From the NCBI RefSeq assembly GCF_017298635.1, contig NZ_CP071182.1, positions 4,254,001 through 4,318,000 on the forward strand: a DNA stretch of 64,000 bases, written 5' to 3'. Below, in pieces: positions 8,863 through 17,223 of the stretch (positions are counted from its first letter, which is position 1; every line of letters starts with the position of its first letter). The translations under genes and the position numbers were made by a program. The notes beneath the pieces are model-generated. The model made no database searches, was not told the DNA's origin, and saw only the letters and a list, made by a program, of their open reading frames with translations. Origin of the DNA: Paenalicyclobacillus mengziensis. Lineage in GTDB: Bacteria; Bacillota; Bacilli; Alicyclobacillales; Alicyclobacillaceae.

Positions 8863-8958
8863 TCTCCAGTCTCATTTCTCGTGAAGTCTATGGATACTCG
8901 GTTATATTATTACAGATAAATTCAATACGGAATTTCCAAAACTTCTGATGTCTTATTC

Positions 8959-9063
8959 CTGCCCACTGATACGAAAAACAACCCAGAAAATCCCTTGTTA
9001 GATATTTATGCACACATGGGGGCGAATCCTTCTTCGGCATCAGCCCCTTGTGTTTAAGAATTG
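8959..9063 (+). repeat. Cassette-boundary repeat 8 (CBR 8)
   Basis: Arm A is CTGCCCACTGATACGAAAAAC, core GATATTTATGCACAC begins about 9001, and arm B is CAGCCCCTTGTGTTTAAG. The middle (ACCCAGAAAATCCC, GCGAATCCTTCTTC, CATCAGCCCC) is closely shared with CBR 12, 16 and 19. Its orientation is unchanged although the adjacent gene at 9142 is on the + strand. Confidence 0.7.
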
Positions 9064-9141
9064 CAAATCAGAATTTCTCTCGTTCTCTGAGTGATGTAGT
9101 ATATAAGGAAGGTATTCCAAAATAAATCTGTGGATGGTTAA

Positions 9142-10356
9142 ATGATGCCTGAGAGAGTTCTTGTGGTTTCGTATTTGGCACCGCCTCTGATCAATGCTGA
9201 GTCAATATTGGTTTGGAAGACCTTGTGTGAAATGTCTTCCCACTTTGAGACGAACCTTCTGACTGTGACGCTGGCAGACAATTCACGAGTTGATCCACTT
9301 ATGACACTTCCGCCGAATGTTCAAGTCTATAGAACTCCAACGTTCAAACCCACAAACCATTTCTTGAGGAAAGTGACTGACAAAGCACTCGGCACCGTTT
9401 TCGACGAGGAATATCTTTGGGCATCTTTCGGACGATTTGAATCTGTTGAATATGACCTGATCTACAGTCGATCTCACCCAGGAGCAAGCCACATTTTGGC
9501 TTACAAACTGAAGCAGAGGACTCAAAAGCCTTGGATTGCTCAATTTAGTGATCCGTGGACAAAAAATCCATATCACTCGAATCATACACGTCTCCGCAAA
9601 GCATCTGATAACCATTGGGAGAAACAAGTCATCCGCCATGCGGATTTCTTGGTTTTTCCGACGAAAGAAATCTTAGATCTGTATGACGAGGCATATTCAC
9701 CCCTCAACATAAAGAGTAAATCGACCGTGTTGCCACATCATTACGTTCCTGCTCTATACAACAGCCAAAACATAACCGACAAAACCACTGCGGGAGATAT
9801 GTCCACGATTTCCTTCGCATACTTTGGCGACTTTTATGGAGTTCGTTCACCAGAGCCATTCATTCAGGCGTTACAACAAATTTCTCGTACAACTCCAACG
9901 CTTCTCGACAACGCAAAGGTCAGTTTCTACGGCAATATTGAATCCAAGTTTGCCGACATGGTGGCTAATTCACCTGTGACAATCAACCGAGGCAAAGTAA
10001 CGTACTTTGAAAGCCTGGGCTTGTTGGCAAAGAGCGATATTCTACTGTTGATTGATGCCCCTTCAAAAACTGGAGTCAATCCTTTTCTGGCATCGAAGCT
10101 TGTGGACTATTTAGGGGCAGGGAAACGAATTTTGGGCATCACAGACGAGAAAGGAACTTCTGCGGATATACTGCGCAAATATGGTCACTACGTCGTTAGC
10201 CCACGTGACATAAATGGAATTGTCTCCGCTGTGAAAGAGTGCCTTACTACCCCACTACGTTCTGTTGAACCCCCTATGGAGTTCACGACCAAGAACGTTG
10301 TAGGACAATTAGTGAATGTCATGAACCAACTGTCTCACATCAATAGTCGCAGGTGA
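9142..10356 (+). CDS. Glycosyltransferase, GT4/GT-B-like
   Basis: 404 residues. The N-terminus VLVVSYLAPPLINAESILVWKTL reads as the first Rossmann unit of GT-B enzymes. DLIYSRSHPGASHILAYKLK and PWIAQFSDPWTKNPY are typical of the N-domain of group 4 transferases. The C-domain includes STISFAYFGDFYGVRSPEPFI and SDILLLIDAPSKTGVNPFLASKLVDYLGAGKRILG, matching the donor-binding E/KxxEYxAxGkPVl pattern loosely. Donor and acceptor are unknown. It is one of only a few + strand genes in the array. Confidence 0.8.
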   Translation: MMPERVLVVSYLAPPLINAESILVWKTLCEMSSHFETNLLTVTLADNSRVDPLMTLPPNVQVYRTPTFKPTNHFLRKVTDKALGTVFDEEYLWASFGRFESVEYDLIYSRSHPGASHILAYKLKQRTQKPWIAQFSDPWTKNPYHSNHTRLRKASDNHWEKQVIRHADFLVFPTKEILDLYDEAYSPLNIKSKSTVLPHHYVPALYNSQNITDKTTAGDMSTISFAYFGDFYGVRSPEPFIQALQQISRTTPTLLDNAKVSFYGNIESKFADMVANSPVTINRGKVTYFESLGLLAKSDILLLIDAPSKTGVNPFLASKLVDYLGAGKRILGITDEKGTSADILRKYGHYVVSPRDINGIVSAVKECLTTPLRSVEPPMEFTTKNVVGQLVNVMNQLSHINSRR

Positions 10357-10384
10357 AATACCATTCACTGCTTCTGTCGCTAAA

Positions 10385-10434
10385 CTGCCCAAAAGCTACA
10401 CAGTCCCCACTGGTGCATTTACGCATAACTATCC
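10385..10434 (+). repeat. Cassette-boundary repeat 9 (CBR 9), truncated
   Basis: Arm A CTGCCCAAAAGCTAC is followed 26 bp later by core-like TGCATTTACGCATAAC, and then directly by the stop of the zinc-ribbon ORF. Arm B is absent, so this copy looks shortened. Confidence 0.45.
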
Positions 10435-10435
10435 A

Positions 10436-10597
10436 TTAACCTTGGCTTACTTCAGTCTTGAATTTCACTCTTCTGTCAGCACGAATTTTGGATGTACACT
10501 GCTTACACACATGCTTTGCATGCCCTCTTCCTGTGAATTTTTCATTTGGCAGCATTCGATGGCAATGTCGGCAGTAATGACCTTGTCTTTTCTTCAT
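10436..10597 (-). CDS. 53-residue zinc-ribbon protein
   Basis: A tiny ORF I translated by hand: MKKRQGHYCRHCHRMLPNE, then KFTGRGHAKHVCKQCTSKIR, then ADRRVKFKTEVSQG. It has two CxxC knuckles (Cys9/Cys12 and Cys31/Cys34), spaced as in a treble-clef or zinc-ribbon fold, and is very basic, suggesting nucleic-acid binding. A GGAAAGAG stretch lies upstream of ATG 10597. It starts 57 bp after the 115-aa ORF ends, so the two may form one unit. Confidence 0.7.
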   Translation of the reverse strand: MKKRQGHYCRHCHRMLPNEKFTGRGHAKHVCKQCTSKIRADRRVKFKTEVSQG

Positions 10598-10653
10598 TGA
10601 AATCTCTCTTTCCGTTTGTCACATGGGTGTGACAATGACAATAATATAGCGAC

Positions 10654-11001
10654 CTAATCGACCTCTTCATCGTACTTCCAGCGGTCCAGTATTGCCCCAT
10701 ATTGGGTGTAATCCTGATCGGTCAGGCGCCCTAGTTTCATCTTGGCGTAAAGGACGAGTAGATACCGTTCGGTGTAGTTAAAATCCTTATATATCTCCTG
10801 GTTCGTCTTGTGGAATAGGTGGATACGTTCTGTAAGTTCGTCGTAGGGTAAAGTGCCTTCCTTCCAAGCCACAAATGATTCCCACAGGGGTTCCAGGGCT
10901 TCTTCAGTGACCACTTTATGGTACTCTTCGAGTATTCGACGTTCTTCTTGGCGTTGCAGTTTTGACGTGGTTGACCGTCCCACAATACCCCTCCAAATCA
11001 T
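10654..11001 (-). CDS. Conserved-looking 115-residue helical protein, function unknown
   Basis: 115 residues, highly charged, mostly helical. It has RIHLFHKTNQEIYKDFNYTERYLLVLYAKMKLGRLTD in its middle. There is no signal or membrane segment. I do not recognise a named domain. It precedes the zinc-ribbon ORF on the same strand and the pair occupies one module between CBR 10 and CBR 9. Confidence 0.6.
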   Translation of the reverse strand: MIWRGIVGRSTTSKLQRQEERRILEEYHKVVTEEALEPLWESFVAWKEGTLPYDELTERIHLFHKTNQEIYKDFNYTERYLLVLYAKMKLGRLTDQDYTQYGAILDRWKYDEEVD

Positions 11002-11062
11002 TGAAGATGTGGTCTATATGCAGTATCTGATTCCCCATACCTTTTGGATTAACCTGCCTCGA

Positions 11063-11157
11063 TTGCCCCATAAAGCGTACAACTTGAAAAAGCTCATTTT
11101 CATGCGAGAACTAAGGCGTTGACATTGGACATGTCGCTCCGTTTAGTTCAACAATTC
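11063..11157 (+). repeat. Cassette-boundary repeat 10 (CBR 10), diverged
   Basis: Arm A is TTGCCCCATAAAGCGTACAAC, the core TCATTTTCATGCGAG begins about 11094, and arm B is TCGCTCCGTTTAGTTCAACAA. It has the right order, spacing and orientation but a weaker match. Confidence 0.45.
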
Positions 11158-11224
11158 CCTCTCATACGATTACCTAAATCCGTCTACTTTGATAAACCAC
11201 TTCACAACGTTTGTACCATATACA

Positions 11225-11467
11225 TCAGTCACGATATTGCAGACTAAGCCACTTGTCCCCTTGGCGGACGGCTACCAGGTAGGGATATTGCCAAAAAGAA
11301 AAAAGGGGTGTAAAAATTCCCATCAAGACGCCAGCTTCACACAGACCTTGAACAGCATTCACTTTGGTTGTAGGCTCTATGGCTTGTTGTAGCTCAACGA
11401 GATTGATAGCGATAATAAAAGCGATCAATGCAAATCCAACGATTGTGAGGATTTTCGTAGTTGACAT
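11225..11467 (-). CDS. Small membrane protein
   Basis: 80 residues. A strong N-terminal membrane segment (ILTIVGFALIAFIIAINLVEL) is followed by a second weaker one (AGVLMGIFTPLFSFWQYPYL). No family was recognised. It overlaps the 3' end of the 134-aa ORF by 74 bp in another frame. Either two coupled genes overlap or a frameshift has split one longer membrane protein. Confidence 0.45.
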   Translation of the reverse strand: MSTTKILTIVGFALIAFIIAINLVELQQAIEPTTKVNAVQGLCEAGVLMGIFTPLFSFWQYPYLVAVRQGDKWLSLQYRD

Positions 11468-11798
11468 GGATCGCGGTGATTTTTTGTGAAGTCTCCATCG
11501 TCCAGCAAACGTTCCCTTCTTCTATCATGCAAGTTGAGTTCGCCTTGTCTACTCGAATATTGATCACATTCCTGCGGTAAGAAATGTGCTGAAGCGCAGG
11601 CATCCAGACCAAAACGACAATGCAGACCCATGGAGTGTCGAATTGAAACCAGTTTGACACAGTCCCATGAATTGATGGTAAGCGGTACATTAGGGTCAAA
11701 GCCCATACAAAGAACCCTATTAGTACAATAGAGTAAATCACGAGATACGATGTTCTTGTGTAAGAGTAAATGCGGGCTGTTTTCAAATCGTCCACCAA
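11394..11798 (-). CDS. Small two-helix membrane protein
   Basis: 134 residues with membrane segments at about 19-40 (VIYSIVLIGFFVWALTLMY) and 55-68 (WVCIVVLVWMPAL), then a soluble beta-rich tail (NVINIRVDKANSTCMIEEGNVCW). Function is unknown. The tail overlaps the start of the 80-aa ORF. The hydrophobic pattern supports coding, but the true C-terminus is uncertain. Confidence 0.5.
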   Translation of the reverse strand: MVDDLKTARIYSYTRTSYLVIYSIVLIGFFVWALTLMYRLPSIHGTVSNWFQFDTPWVCIVVLVWMPALQHISYRRNVINIRVDKANSTCMIEEGNVCWTMETSQKITAIHVNYENPHNRWICIDRFYYRYQSR

Positions 11799-11931
11799 CT
11801 AGCCCCCTTCCTGATGATGGTTTGACCACCTTTGACCACAGCCAGTAATATCTAGTCAGGTGAATGGGGCAAGCATGCATCTCTCTTCAAGATCCCATAA
11901 ACGGTAGAAGACTTGATGCATTGACTCCCAA

Positions 11932-12390
11932 TCAAGTGGAACCAATTTGGTGTGTAAAATGCATTAATGGAATGCTGTCATTTAACTCCACGTTCTTCGT
12001 AACTCCTGGCAACACGTGGACAGCGACTGTCGCCAAGCCAATAAGATTGTTGTAATCAGGCATACGGAATGTAATGCTTCTCAGAGATACGGACGAATCA
12101 TGTGAGTTAACGTAATTCTTGAGGTAAGACTGCACCATTGCAAGGTTTTGAGCGTCATAGAGGTTTACGTAATAATAACGTCCATGTGGCTGGTAGGTCC
12201 GCTTACCGTGGAGTTCCGTGAAAACCATCGCCTTGTAAAGACCAGAATTCAGACGGTTAAATGTCCCTTCTTGAATGCGATTGGATAGGTATTGCCAGCC
12301 CAAACTCACAACCATGCCAATCGCTATAACAAACGGGATGCTCGACCTGACCAATGGTTTTCGCAAAAGGTAAGTCACCCCCTGGATCAA
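11932..12390 (-). CDS. Single-pass membrane-anchored protein, function unknown
   Basis: 152 residues. One N-terminal membrane segment (SIPFVIAIGMVVSLGWQYL, about 17-35) is followed by an extracellular-looking domain with HGRYYYVNLYDAQNLAMVQSYLKNY. No family was recognised. No clear boundary repeat separates it from the 134-aa ORF on its left; a possible degenerate one lies at about 11836-11910. Confidence 0.55.
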   Translation of the reverse strand: MIQGVTYLLRKPLVRSSIPFVIAIGMVVSLGWQYLSNRIQEGTFNRLNSGLYKAMVFTELHGKRTYQPHGRYYYVNLYDAQNLAMVQSYLKNYVNSHDSSVSLRSITFRMPDYNNLIGLATVAVHVLPGVTKNVELNDSIPLMHFTHQIGST

Positions 12391-12427
12391 TTATACATTT
12401 ATCCGATAGGAAATATATGGGGTTATG

Positions 12428-12530
12428 CTGCCCCTTACTACAATAAGAACCAAAACTGTGCAATGGATGTTTATGCAGAGGGTAATGCCGATCCATGTTC
12501 ATTTTCCCCTCTTTTTGCGACGAATAGGAC
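12428..12530 (+). repeat. Cassette-boundary repeat 11 (CBR 11)
   Basis: Arm A is CTGCCCCTTACTACAATAAG, core GGATGTTTATGCAGAG begins at 12465 (37 bp later), and the right part is diverged (TCCCCTCTTTTTGCGACG). It ends close to the stop of the TPR-like pseudogene. Confidence 0.5.
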
Positions 12531-12535
12531 TCTCA

Positions 12536-12954
12536 TTACATCCCCAAGATGCTCTTAGCGGTCGGGCTGTCGGGGGCTACCGAGATAATCTCTTCGGCGA
12601 TTTTTCGTGCCTCTTCGGTTGTGACTAATTTTTCGGGGATGTCATGAAACAAAAGCAAATGCTCCTTCAAACTTACATCATCTGGTGACAATTCGATGGC
12701 ACGTCGTGTATGAAACATGGCACTGGTGTAGGCTCCTGGAAGGTGACACAATGCGGTTGAGAGCAATTCCGATGCTAAGAAATGCGTATGGGCTGTTTCT
12801 TTCTGAGATAGGCAAAAGCACACGAAACTGTACGCGAGAATACTCCCCTCGTCAAATCCAATAGCGTGTCCCGCACTTCCGCGTCATTAAGCTCTGCCAG
12901 CATCCGAACACCTGCGGAAAAGTTACCGTCTAAGACGAGCTGTTTGAGATCCAT
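12536..12954 (-). pseudogene. TPR-like helical-repeat protein, frameshifted
   Basis: From ATG 12954 the frame reads MDLKQLVLDGNFSAGVRMLAELND, then AEVRDTLLDLTRG. It then goes out of frame near 12845. The continuation in the next frame is SILAYSFVCFCLSQKETAHT, then HFLASELLSTALCHLPGAYT, SAMFHTRRAIELSPDD and so on to SILGM at 12536. Together these read as a Bacillales family of about 140 residues with a TPR-like core (HTRRAIELSPDD). A single missing base at an AGGGGAG run explains the break. It could be a real mutation or a sequencing error. Confidence 0.75.
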
Positions 12955-13026
12955 TCATGTCACCTCCAAGAGAATCAATTCTGCAATTGGAAGTTTGAAA
13001 ACGCAGTAGGTTCTTCTTGCAGTAAT

Positions 13027-13124
13027 CTGCCCGCTAATGTCAGAACCCAGAAAATTCCTTGGTAGATATTTATGCATGAGCAGAAGCAAATCCTTCTTAT
13101 GAGACCAGCCCTGTTTGTTCAACA
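13027..13124 (+). repeat. Cassette-boundary repeat 12 (CBR 12)
   Basis: Arm A is CTGCCCGCTAATGTCAGAACC, core GATATTTATGCATGAG begins at 13065, and arm B is CAGCCCTGTTTGTTCAAC. It is very similar to CBR 8, 16 and 19 between arms. Orientation is the same although the gene to its right is on the + strand. Confidence 0.75.
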
Positions 13125-13192
13125 GCACCACAATGTATATTTGTTGAACAAGGAGATACAATACCTTCCAATTGCTATTGGAGGGAATGTCA

Positions 13193-13843
13193 ATGATTCA
13201 AACTGTAACAGCGAAATTTATAGGGCTGGTTGCGTGTATAGCGGTATTCCTGTCATTCCCTCAAAACTCTCTTGCCAAAGTTTCTCCCTCTCCCCAACAA
13301 ATCTTGAACGACATTCACTTGGACGACTTAGGTACCCACTACGAAATCCGTCACGTCATCGTTCAAAACAGATGTGCGTACATTCTTGCTACGGCATCGG
13401 AACAAGGGAAAACCATGTTGCACTTACGTGAAGTTTCGCAGAACGTTCAGGGAAAGTGGTCTTTGAAAGGCGGAGTCGGCATACAAGTTGTCGATAAACC
13501 GTGGCGATTGTTCCGAAAGCGTGCAAATCTAAAATATTCACTATCGCGTAGTTACGGTTACGACCGTATTGATGATGCCTATGTCCACTTTGACTGGTGT
13601 CTCTTTGGCTATACAACCGACCCGACTGTTACGACATTTCGAATCAAAACGAAGACAGGCTACGTACCGTTAGACGTTATTGATAAACGTTACTTTATGC
13701 GTATTTTGACAAGCGAAGAGCAAAAGAACTTCATTGAGGTACAGGGATTGGATTCACACGGAAACATAGTTCAACGCGATAATGGAACGGAAGACGAGTT
13801 TAAAGACCGTGAGTGGTCGCCACGTCATAGTGAATTTACATGA
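13193..13843 (+). CDS. Secreted protein of unknown function
   Basis: I chose ATG 13193 because GGAGGG lies 7 bp upstream. The ATG at 13187 sits too close to it. The product is 216 residues with a classical signal peptide: basic start, hydrophobic core FIGLVACIAVFLSF, likely cleavage after NSLA before KVSPSP. The mature part is beta-rich and charged. No family was recognised. It is one of the + strand genes embedded in an otherwise minus-strand array. Confidence 0.65.
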   Translation: MIQTVTAKFIGLVACIAVFLSFPQNSLAKVSPSPQQILNDIHLDDLGTHYEIRHVIVQNRCAYILATASEQGKTMLHLREVSQNVQGKWSLKGGVGIQVVDKPWRLFRKRANLKYSLSRSYGYDRIDDAYVHFDWCLFGYTTDPTVTTFRIKTKTGYVPLDVIDKRYFMRILTSEEQKNFIEVQGLDSHGNIVQRDNGTEDEFKDREWSPRHSEFT

Positions 13844-13917
13844 AAGAGATAAATGGACATCCCCTCTTTCAACGGGCGTTACATCCTGTTGCAAGTCCAC
13901 GGGCATACGTCGCATAA

Positions 13918-14012
13918 CTGCCCGATAGCGCAACAGTCTCGACCAGTTCCGTACTGCATAGCCATGCATCGGCTCAGGTCGCATCGCTATTGAAGATAAG
14001 CCCCGTTTGTTC
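13918..14012 (+). repeat. Cassette-boundary repeat 13 (CBR 13)
   Basis: Arm A is CTGCCCGATAGCGCAACAG, core CTGCATAGCCATGCATCG begins at 13952, and arm B is AAGCCCCGTTTGTTC. Confidence 0.65.
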
Positions 14013-14039
14013 ATTTTTGTCCCTATAATGGCAACAATT

Positions 14040-14480
14040 CTACTTGACGACCTCTTTGCGAGAGAAGAACAAGAAAATAAAGCTAACGAGAAATCCGATA
14101 ATAGAGCCACCAATTACTCCGATGATACCCCATTCGATAATGTGACCTAATACATAGCTTAGTAGTGTGCTTTTCCAATTACTCCAGAAGTGTGGAGATT
14201 TGTAGTTGGAGATACTCATCCATGGCTCATATGAACTACCTATAGCCAGTTGGAATACATTGGTTAAATAGTAAAAAACAACTGCAATAAACCACGTTAA
14301 GCCGCTTGCCAAAGCCGACAACTTTTTTGAATGGGATACCTTTGCTTGGTATAGAATGATTGGAACAATTGGGACTAACCAAACAGCAAATAGCCAAATG
14401 GTTGCGTGAGACGGAAAGTAAAAATCCAATATTCCGAACAAAATTCCAATGGATATATAGGTGAGCCAGCGTCTCTTCAT
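14040..14480 (-). CDS. Four-helix integral membrane protein, function unknown
   Basis: I place the start at ATG 14480 (MKRRWLTYISIGILFG), 7 bp after GGAGGT; an in-frame ATG at 14495 lies before that site. The product is 146 residues with about four membrane segments, the last being GIIGVIGGSIIGFLVSFIFLFF, and a basic tail SRKEVVK. No family was recognised. It is a single-gene module. Confidence 0.65.
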   Translation of the reverse strand: MKRRWLTYISIGILFGILDFYFPSHATIWLFAVWLVPIVPIILYQAKVSHSKKLSALASGLTWFIAVVFYYLTNVFQLAIGSSYEPWMSISNYKSPHFWSNWKSTLLSYVLGHIIEWGIIGVIGGSIIGFLVSFIFLFFSRKEVVK

Positions 14481-14521
14481 ACATATAACCTCCATTTACA
14501 GGCTGCTCTAGCGGGTCTAAA

Positions 14522-14605
14522 CTGCCCAACAGTCCAATAAGAGTCAATAGGTCACGGATGCATATTTATAAAATTTCCCACTAAGCTCGCTGATATGGAT
14601 TCTGC
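14522..14605 (+). repeat. Cassette-boundary repeat 14 (CBR 14)
   Basis: Arm A is CTGCCCAACAGTCCAATAAG, core TGCATATTTATA begins at 14559 (37 bp later), and arm B is diverged (TAAGCTCGCTGATATGG). Confidence 0.5.
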
Positions 14606-14612
14606 CTCACGA

Positions 14613-15302
14613 CTACAAATCTACTCTGGATTGCTGTATTTCAATGTGTATACCAGGAAGCACCCAACTGGGTATCTCTGAATTGGAACCAACTGACGCT
14701 GACGAAAATTTTAATTCGACTGGACTAAATTTACTGGCATCTTCAGAACTCTTGAACTTTAAGCTTTTAAGACTATCCTCGCCAAGTGCCTCACCAAAAA
14801 ACTTTTCACAATTTTCTTGGCTTTGTACCGCAAAATGTGCTTCTTCCAACGTAAATGAGCTATAATCCGATAAAGTGTAATCCAAACGACCTTCGTGATG
14901 GGGAGCTACAAGTTCCATACGTACACCATATGGCGTTGTAAAAAACGAGCGACGCTGTCCTTCTTGCACGGATAGCTGCGTTTCATGAAAAAACTTTAAA
15001 CATCGTTCATACGTGATTTCATTCACCTGTAGTCCAAAGTGCTCCATGTGGGGTATAGAAGAGTTTCCTCGACCAAGGACGAGGTCAAATGCGCCTCTTT
15101 TGAGTTGTACGTGTCTAAAACGGACCTCAGGAATATCAAATGGACTCCAATCGTCCTCAGGGGAAAACCTTATTAGTTCCGTCCCTTTTAGTCCATATCG
15201 GGCGACTACAGTCATGCCCAGATGCTCAATCAATGCTTTCTCAGTGAGTTGAGGGTTAGAAACATAAAAATGTAAATGAAACAACCCTTCTGATTGAATC
15301 AC
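14613..15302 (-). CDS. VOC (glyoxalase/dioxygenase fold) protein
   Basis: 229 residues with paired beta-alpha-beta-beta-beta modules. The first begins LFHLHFYVSNPQLTEKALIEHLGMTVVARYG and contains SIPHMEHFGLQVNEITYERC and RRSFFTTPYGVRMELVAPH, a typical VOC metal-site pattern (His and Glu ligands). The second half (FTLEEAHFAVQSQENCEKFFG) is a weaker copy. The family covers dioxygenases, lyases and resistance proteins; the substrate cannot be told. It is a single-gene module. Confidence 0.8.
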   Translation of the reverse strand: MIQSEGLFHLHFYVSNPQLTEKALIEHLGMTVVARYGLKGTELIRFSPEDDWSPFDIPEVRFRHVQLKRGAFDLVLGRGNSSIPHMEHFGLQVNEITYERCLKFFHETQLSVQEGQRRSFFTTPYGVRMELVAPHHEGRLDYTLSDYSSFTLEEAHFAVQSQENCEKFFGEALGEDSLKSLKFKSSEDASKFSPVELKFSSASVGSNSEIPSWVLPGIHIEIQQSRVDL

Positions 15303-15361
15303 GGCTTATCCCTCCTTTTTCGATGGTTTTATAGAATCCCAATAAAGACCCGTCGTTCTTG

Positions 15362-15446
15362 CTGCCCGATAACGCAACAACTGTAACTTCGCAGCCATGC
15401 ATATTCATTCATGACTTTTCAGCCTTATGATGCCGTTTGTCACATG
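15362..15446 (+). repeat. Cassette-boundary repeat 15 (CBR 15)
   Basis: Arm A is CTGCCCGATAACGCAACAAC, core CATGCATATTCATTCATG begins about 15395, and arm B is GATGCCGTTTGTCACATG. It ends 17 bp before the GrpB-family stop. Confidence 0.65.
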
Positions 15447-15462
15447 TAAATACCGCTGGTGA

Positions 15463-15993
15463 TTAAGCTTCTCGCACCTGATACCAGGCGACCGCCTTTT
15501 TCTCAATGTCTTTGACCAAAGCATTCTTTCCATCCATATAGGCTTGGATGTCGTTCGGGAATTTCTCTGCCAGATCCCTTTTCAGAGAGGCATATCTCGT
15601 TGCATCGTCTAGATGCGTCCTCAAATAGTCCCGAAATGCCAAATGGCGTTGTACGTTGTTGTCATCAACCTCAAAGACATGAACATGGTGCGTTCTTTTA
15701 TCGCCGCCTTTTCTAAAGTACCTCCGACCAGGGATGCCGAATTCACCCATGCATTCATACCCAATAAGCTCCATTTGCGAATTATAGGTGTCTATTCGGT
15801 CGATGTTCCGAACCACGGGCATGATATCGATGATTGGTTTTGCATGTAACTGCGGCACTGATGTACTTCCAATGTGGTAAATTTCTATGAGTTCGTCACC
15901 CAGCATGCGCTTTAATTTGTCAGCTTCTTGTTGAAAGAGCGAAACCCAGTTGTCATTATAATCCACGACCTGTACTTTCACGATACTGTCCAC
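15463..15993 (-). CDS. GrpB/UPF0157 family protein (nucleotidyltransferase fold)
   Basis: 176 residues. It shows VQVVDYNDNWVSLFQQEADKL, then IEIYHIGSTSVPQLHAKPIIDIMPVV (GSTSVPGLxAKPxID signature), then HHVHVFEVDDNNVQRHLAFRDYLR. These blocks are diagnostic for the GrpB family, which has a minimal nucleotidyltransferase fold and an unclear role. No partner gene is present in the module. Confidence 0.9.
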   Translation of the reverse strand: MDSIVKVQVVDYNDNWVSLFQQEADKLKRMLGDELIEIYHIGSTSVPQLHAKPIIDIMPVVRNIDRIDTYNSQMELIGYECMGEFGIPGRRYFRKGGDKRTHHVHVFEVDDNNVQRHLAFRDYLRTHLDDATRYASLKRDLAEKFPNDIQAYMDGKNALVKDIEKKAVAWYQVREA

Positions 15994-16024
15994 TCTCCAT
16001 TTCGTAGCGCCCTGTGGGGCATTA

Positions 16025-16125
16025 CTGCCCGCTAACGACGTAACCCAAAAAATTCCTTGTTGAATAATTATGTATGAGTGGGGACAAATCCTTCTTCCAC
16101 ATCAGCCACCGTTAACGCAGTAACG
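16025..16125 (+). repeat. Cassette-boundary repeat 16 (CBR 16)
   Basis: One of the best copies. Arm A is CTGCCCGCTAACGACG, core TGAATAATTATGTATGAG begins at 16061, and arm B is CAGCCACCGTTAACGCAGT. Arm B is an imperfect inverse of arm A (CGTTAGCGGGCAG versus CGTTAACGCAG), so the element can fold on itself. It ends 11 bp before the lipoprotein stop. Confidence 0.8.
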
Positions 16126-16136
16126 ATGATCTCCAA

Positions 16137-17012
16137 TCATTGTCCGTTTGACGGCAACTGAATTGGGTTCCATTTGTCTTTCATTGACTGCCACCCTGTC
16201 TTGGGAAGAGCCATTGAAACGATCTGTTGTTTTGTACCGTTGGAAACTGGGTAATAAAGAACTCCGTGTGATTCAATTCCGAGACCATAGTCAGGAAATT
16301 CATAAGTGATTTTCTTGTGTGCATCTAAATTCGTAATGTTACAAAACCAACTCTGATTCCCGTTTTGCTCCACTTGCATTGCGGTATTTATGAAATACGG
16401 ACTATCCAAATAATCTACAGACTGAACGGCGGAGCCAGTAGTCAAAACAACTTGCTGTGTTTTCAAATCAATAACGACATCTTTATAGCTGTAGTCACCT
16501 GTCGTAGGATTTGCACTATAAGGTAATCCAAATCTCAAAGCAAGATATGAACCCTGCATTTGCCATCCATCAACTTGTTTAAACCCAGTATCACTCAGCT
16601 TGTACAGGGTATCTTTCACACCAGAAGACGTGATAAATACGGAGATATCATTTTTAGTGATTCCAAGTTGAGAAAAACTCACGGTTCCATAGCCTGTCTT
16701 TATCGTGGGTTTCTCGGAAGTAAGCTCTGTCCAATAAGGGTGCTTTGGCATTGTACTAATGGTCGATGGACTCTTATCTCCTGAAGCGGTGTTGGAAGTA
16801 TTTGTAGAAAGAGCAGTATTGTTCGATGGTATGGGCACAACTGTATTGTTGGCACTTGTTTTATTTACAGTCATATTCGATACGGTGTCATTCATGTTGT
16901 TTGTTTTAGAACCCAATCCCGTGCTTGTTCCACCGCCAGTTGCACATCCTGCAAGAACGCCTACGATGCTCAATACTACACCTGTTGCGGCTAATTGCTT
17001 ATATCGTTTCAT
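16137..17012 (-). CDS. Lipoprotein of unknown function with low-complexity linker
   Basis: 291 residues. MKRYKQLAATGVVLSIVGVL ends in lipobox LAGC (Cys about 22), followed by a Thr/Ser/Asn-rich linker of about 60 residues and a folded domain with KTGYGTVSFSQLGITKND and YGLGIESHGVLYYPVSNGTKQQIVSMALP. The KRYKQL signal region is almost the same as that of the lipoprotein at 26361, although the mature parts differ. It is probably surface-anchored. It is a single-gene module. Confidence 0.75.
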   Translation of the reverse strand: MKRYKQLAATGVVLSIVGVLAGCATGGGTSTGLGSKTNNMNDTVSNMTVNKTSANNTVVPIPSNNTALSTNTSNTASGDKSPSTISTMPKHPYWTELTSEKPTIKTGYGTVSFSQLGITKNDISVFITSSGVKDTLYKLSDTGFKQVDGWQMQGSYLALRFGLPYSANPTTGDYSYKDVVIDLKTQQVVLTTGSAVQSVDYLDSPYFINTAMQVEQNGNQSWFCNITNLDAHKKITYEFPDYGLGIESHGVLYYPVSNGTKQQIVSMALPKTGWQSMKDKWNPIQLPSNGQ

Positions 17013-17121
17013 TTTTTAAACCTCCTGTTTGTACATTAAAGAGACGGAGCGAATCCCTTTTTGGTTACGCTCTACTTTCTGGATTGTTTTATGCACAAAA
17101 GGCGGCTTATCTTGCGTATTT

Positions 17122-17223
17122 CTGCCCTTGAGTACCATAAGGACCTGTTGACCATGATTGCATGTTCATGCAAACGCCGCTGCCTGTCAGCCTTCGGGTT
17201 ATGCCCCCATTAGCGACAGAAGG
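17122..17223 (+). repeat. Cassette-boundary repeat 17 (CBR 17)
   Basis: Arm A is CTGCCCTTGAGTACC, the core is a near-palindrome ATTGCATGTTCATGCAAAC at 17157, and arm B is GCCCCCATTAGCGACAGAAGG. It is very similar to CBR 22 across its right half. Orientation is unchanged beside the + strand ger operon. Confidence 0.75.

Noticed and set aside
11836-11910. Possible additional boundary repeat between the 134-aa and 152-aa ORFs
   Set aside because: Core-like AAGCATGCATC and arm-like CCCATAAACGG are present but arm A is not recognisable.
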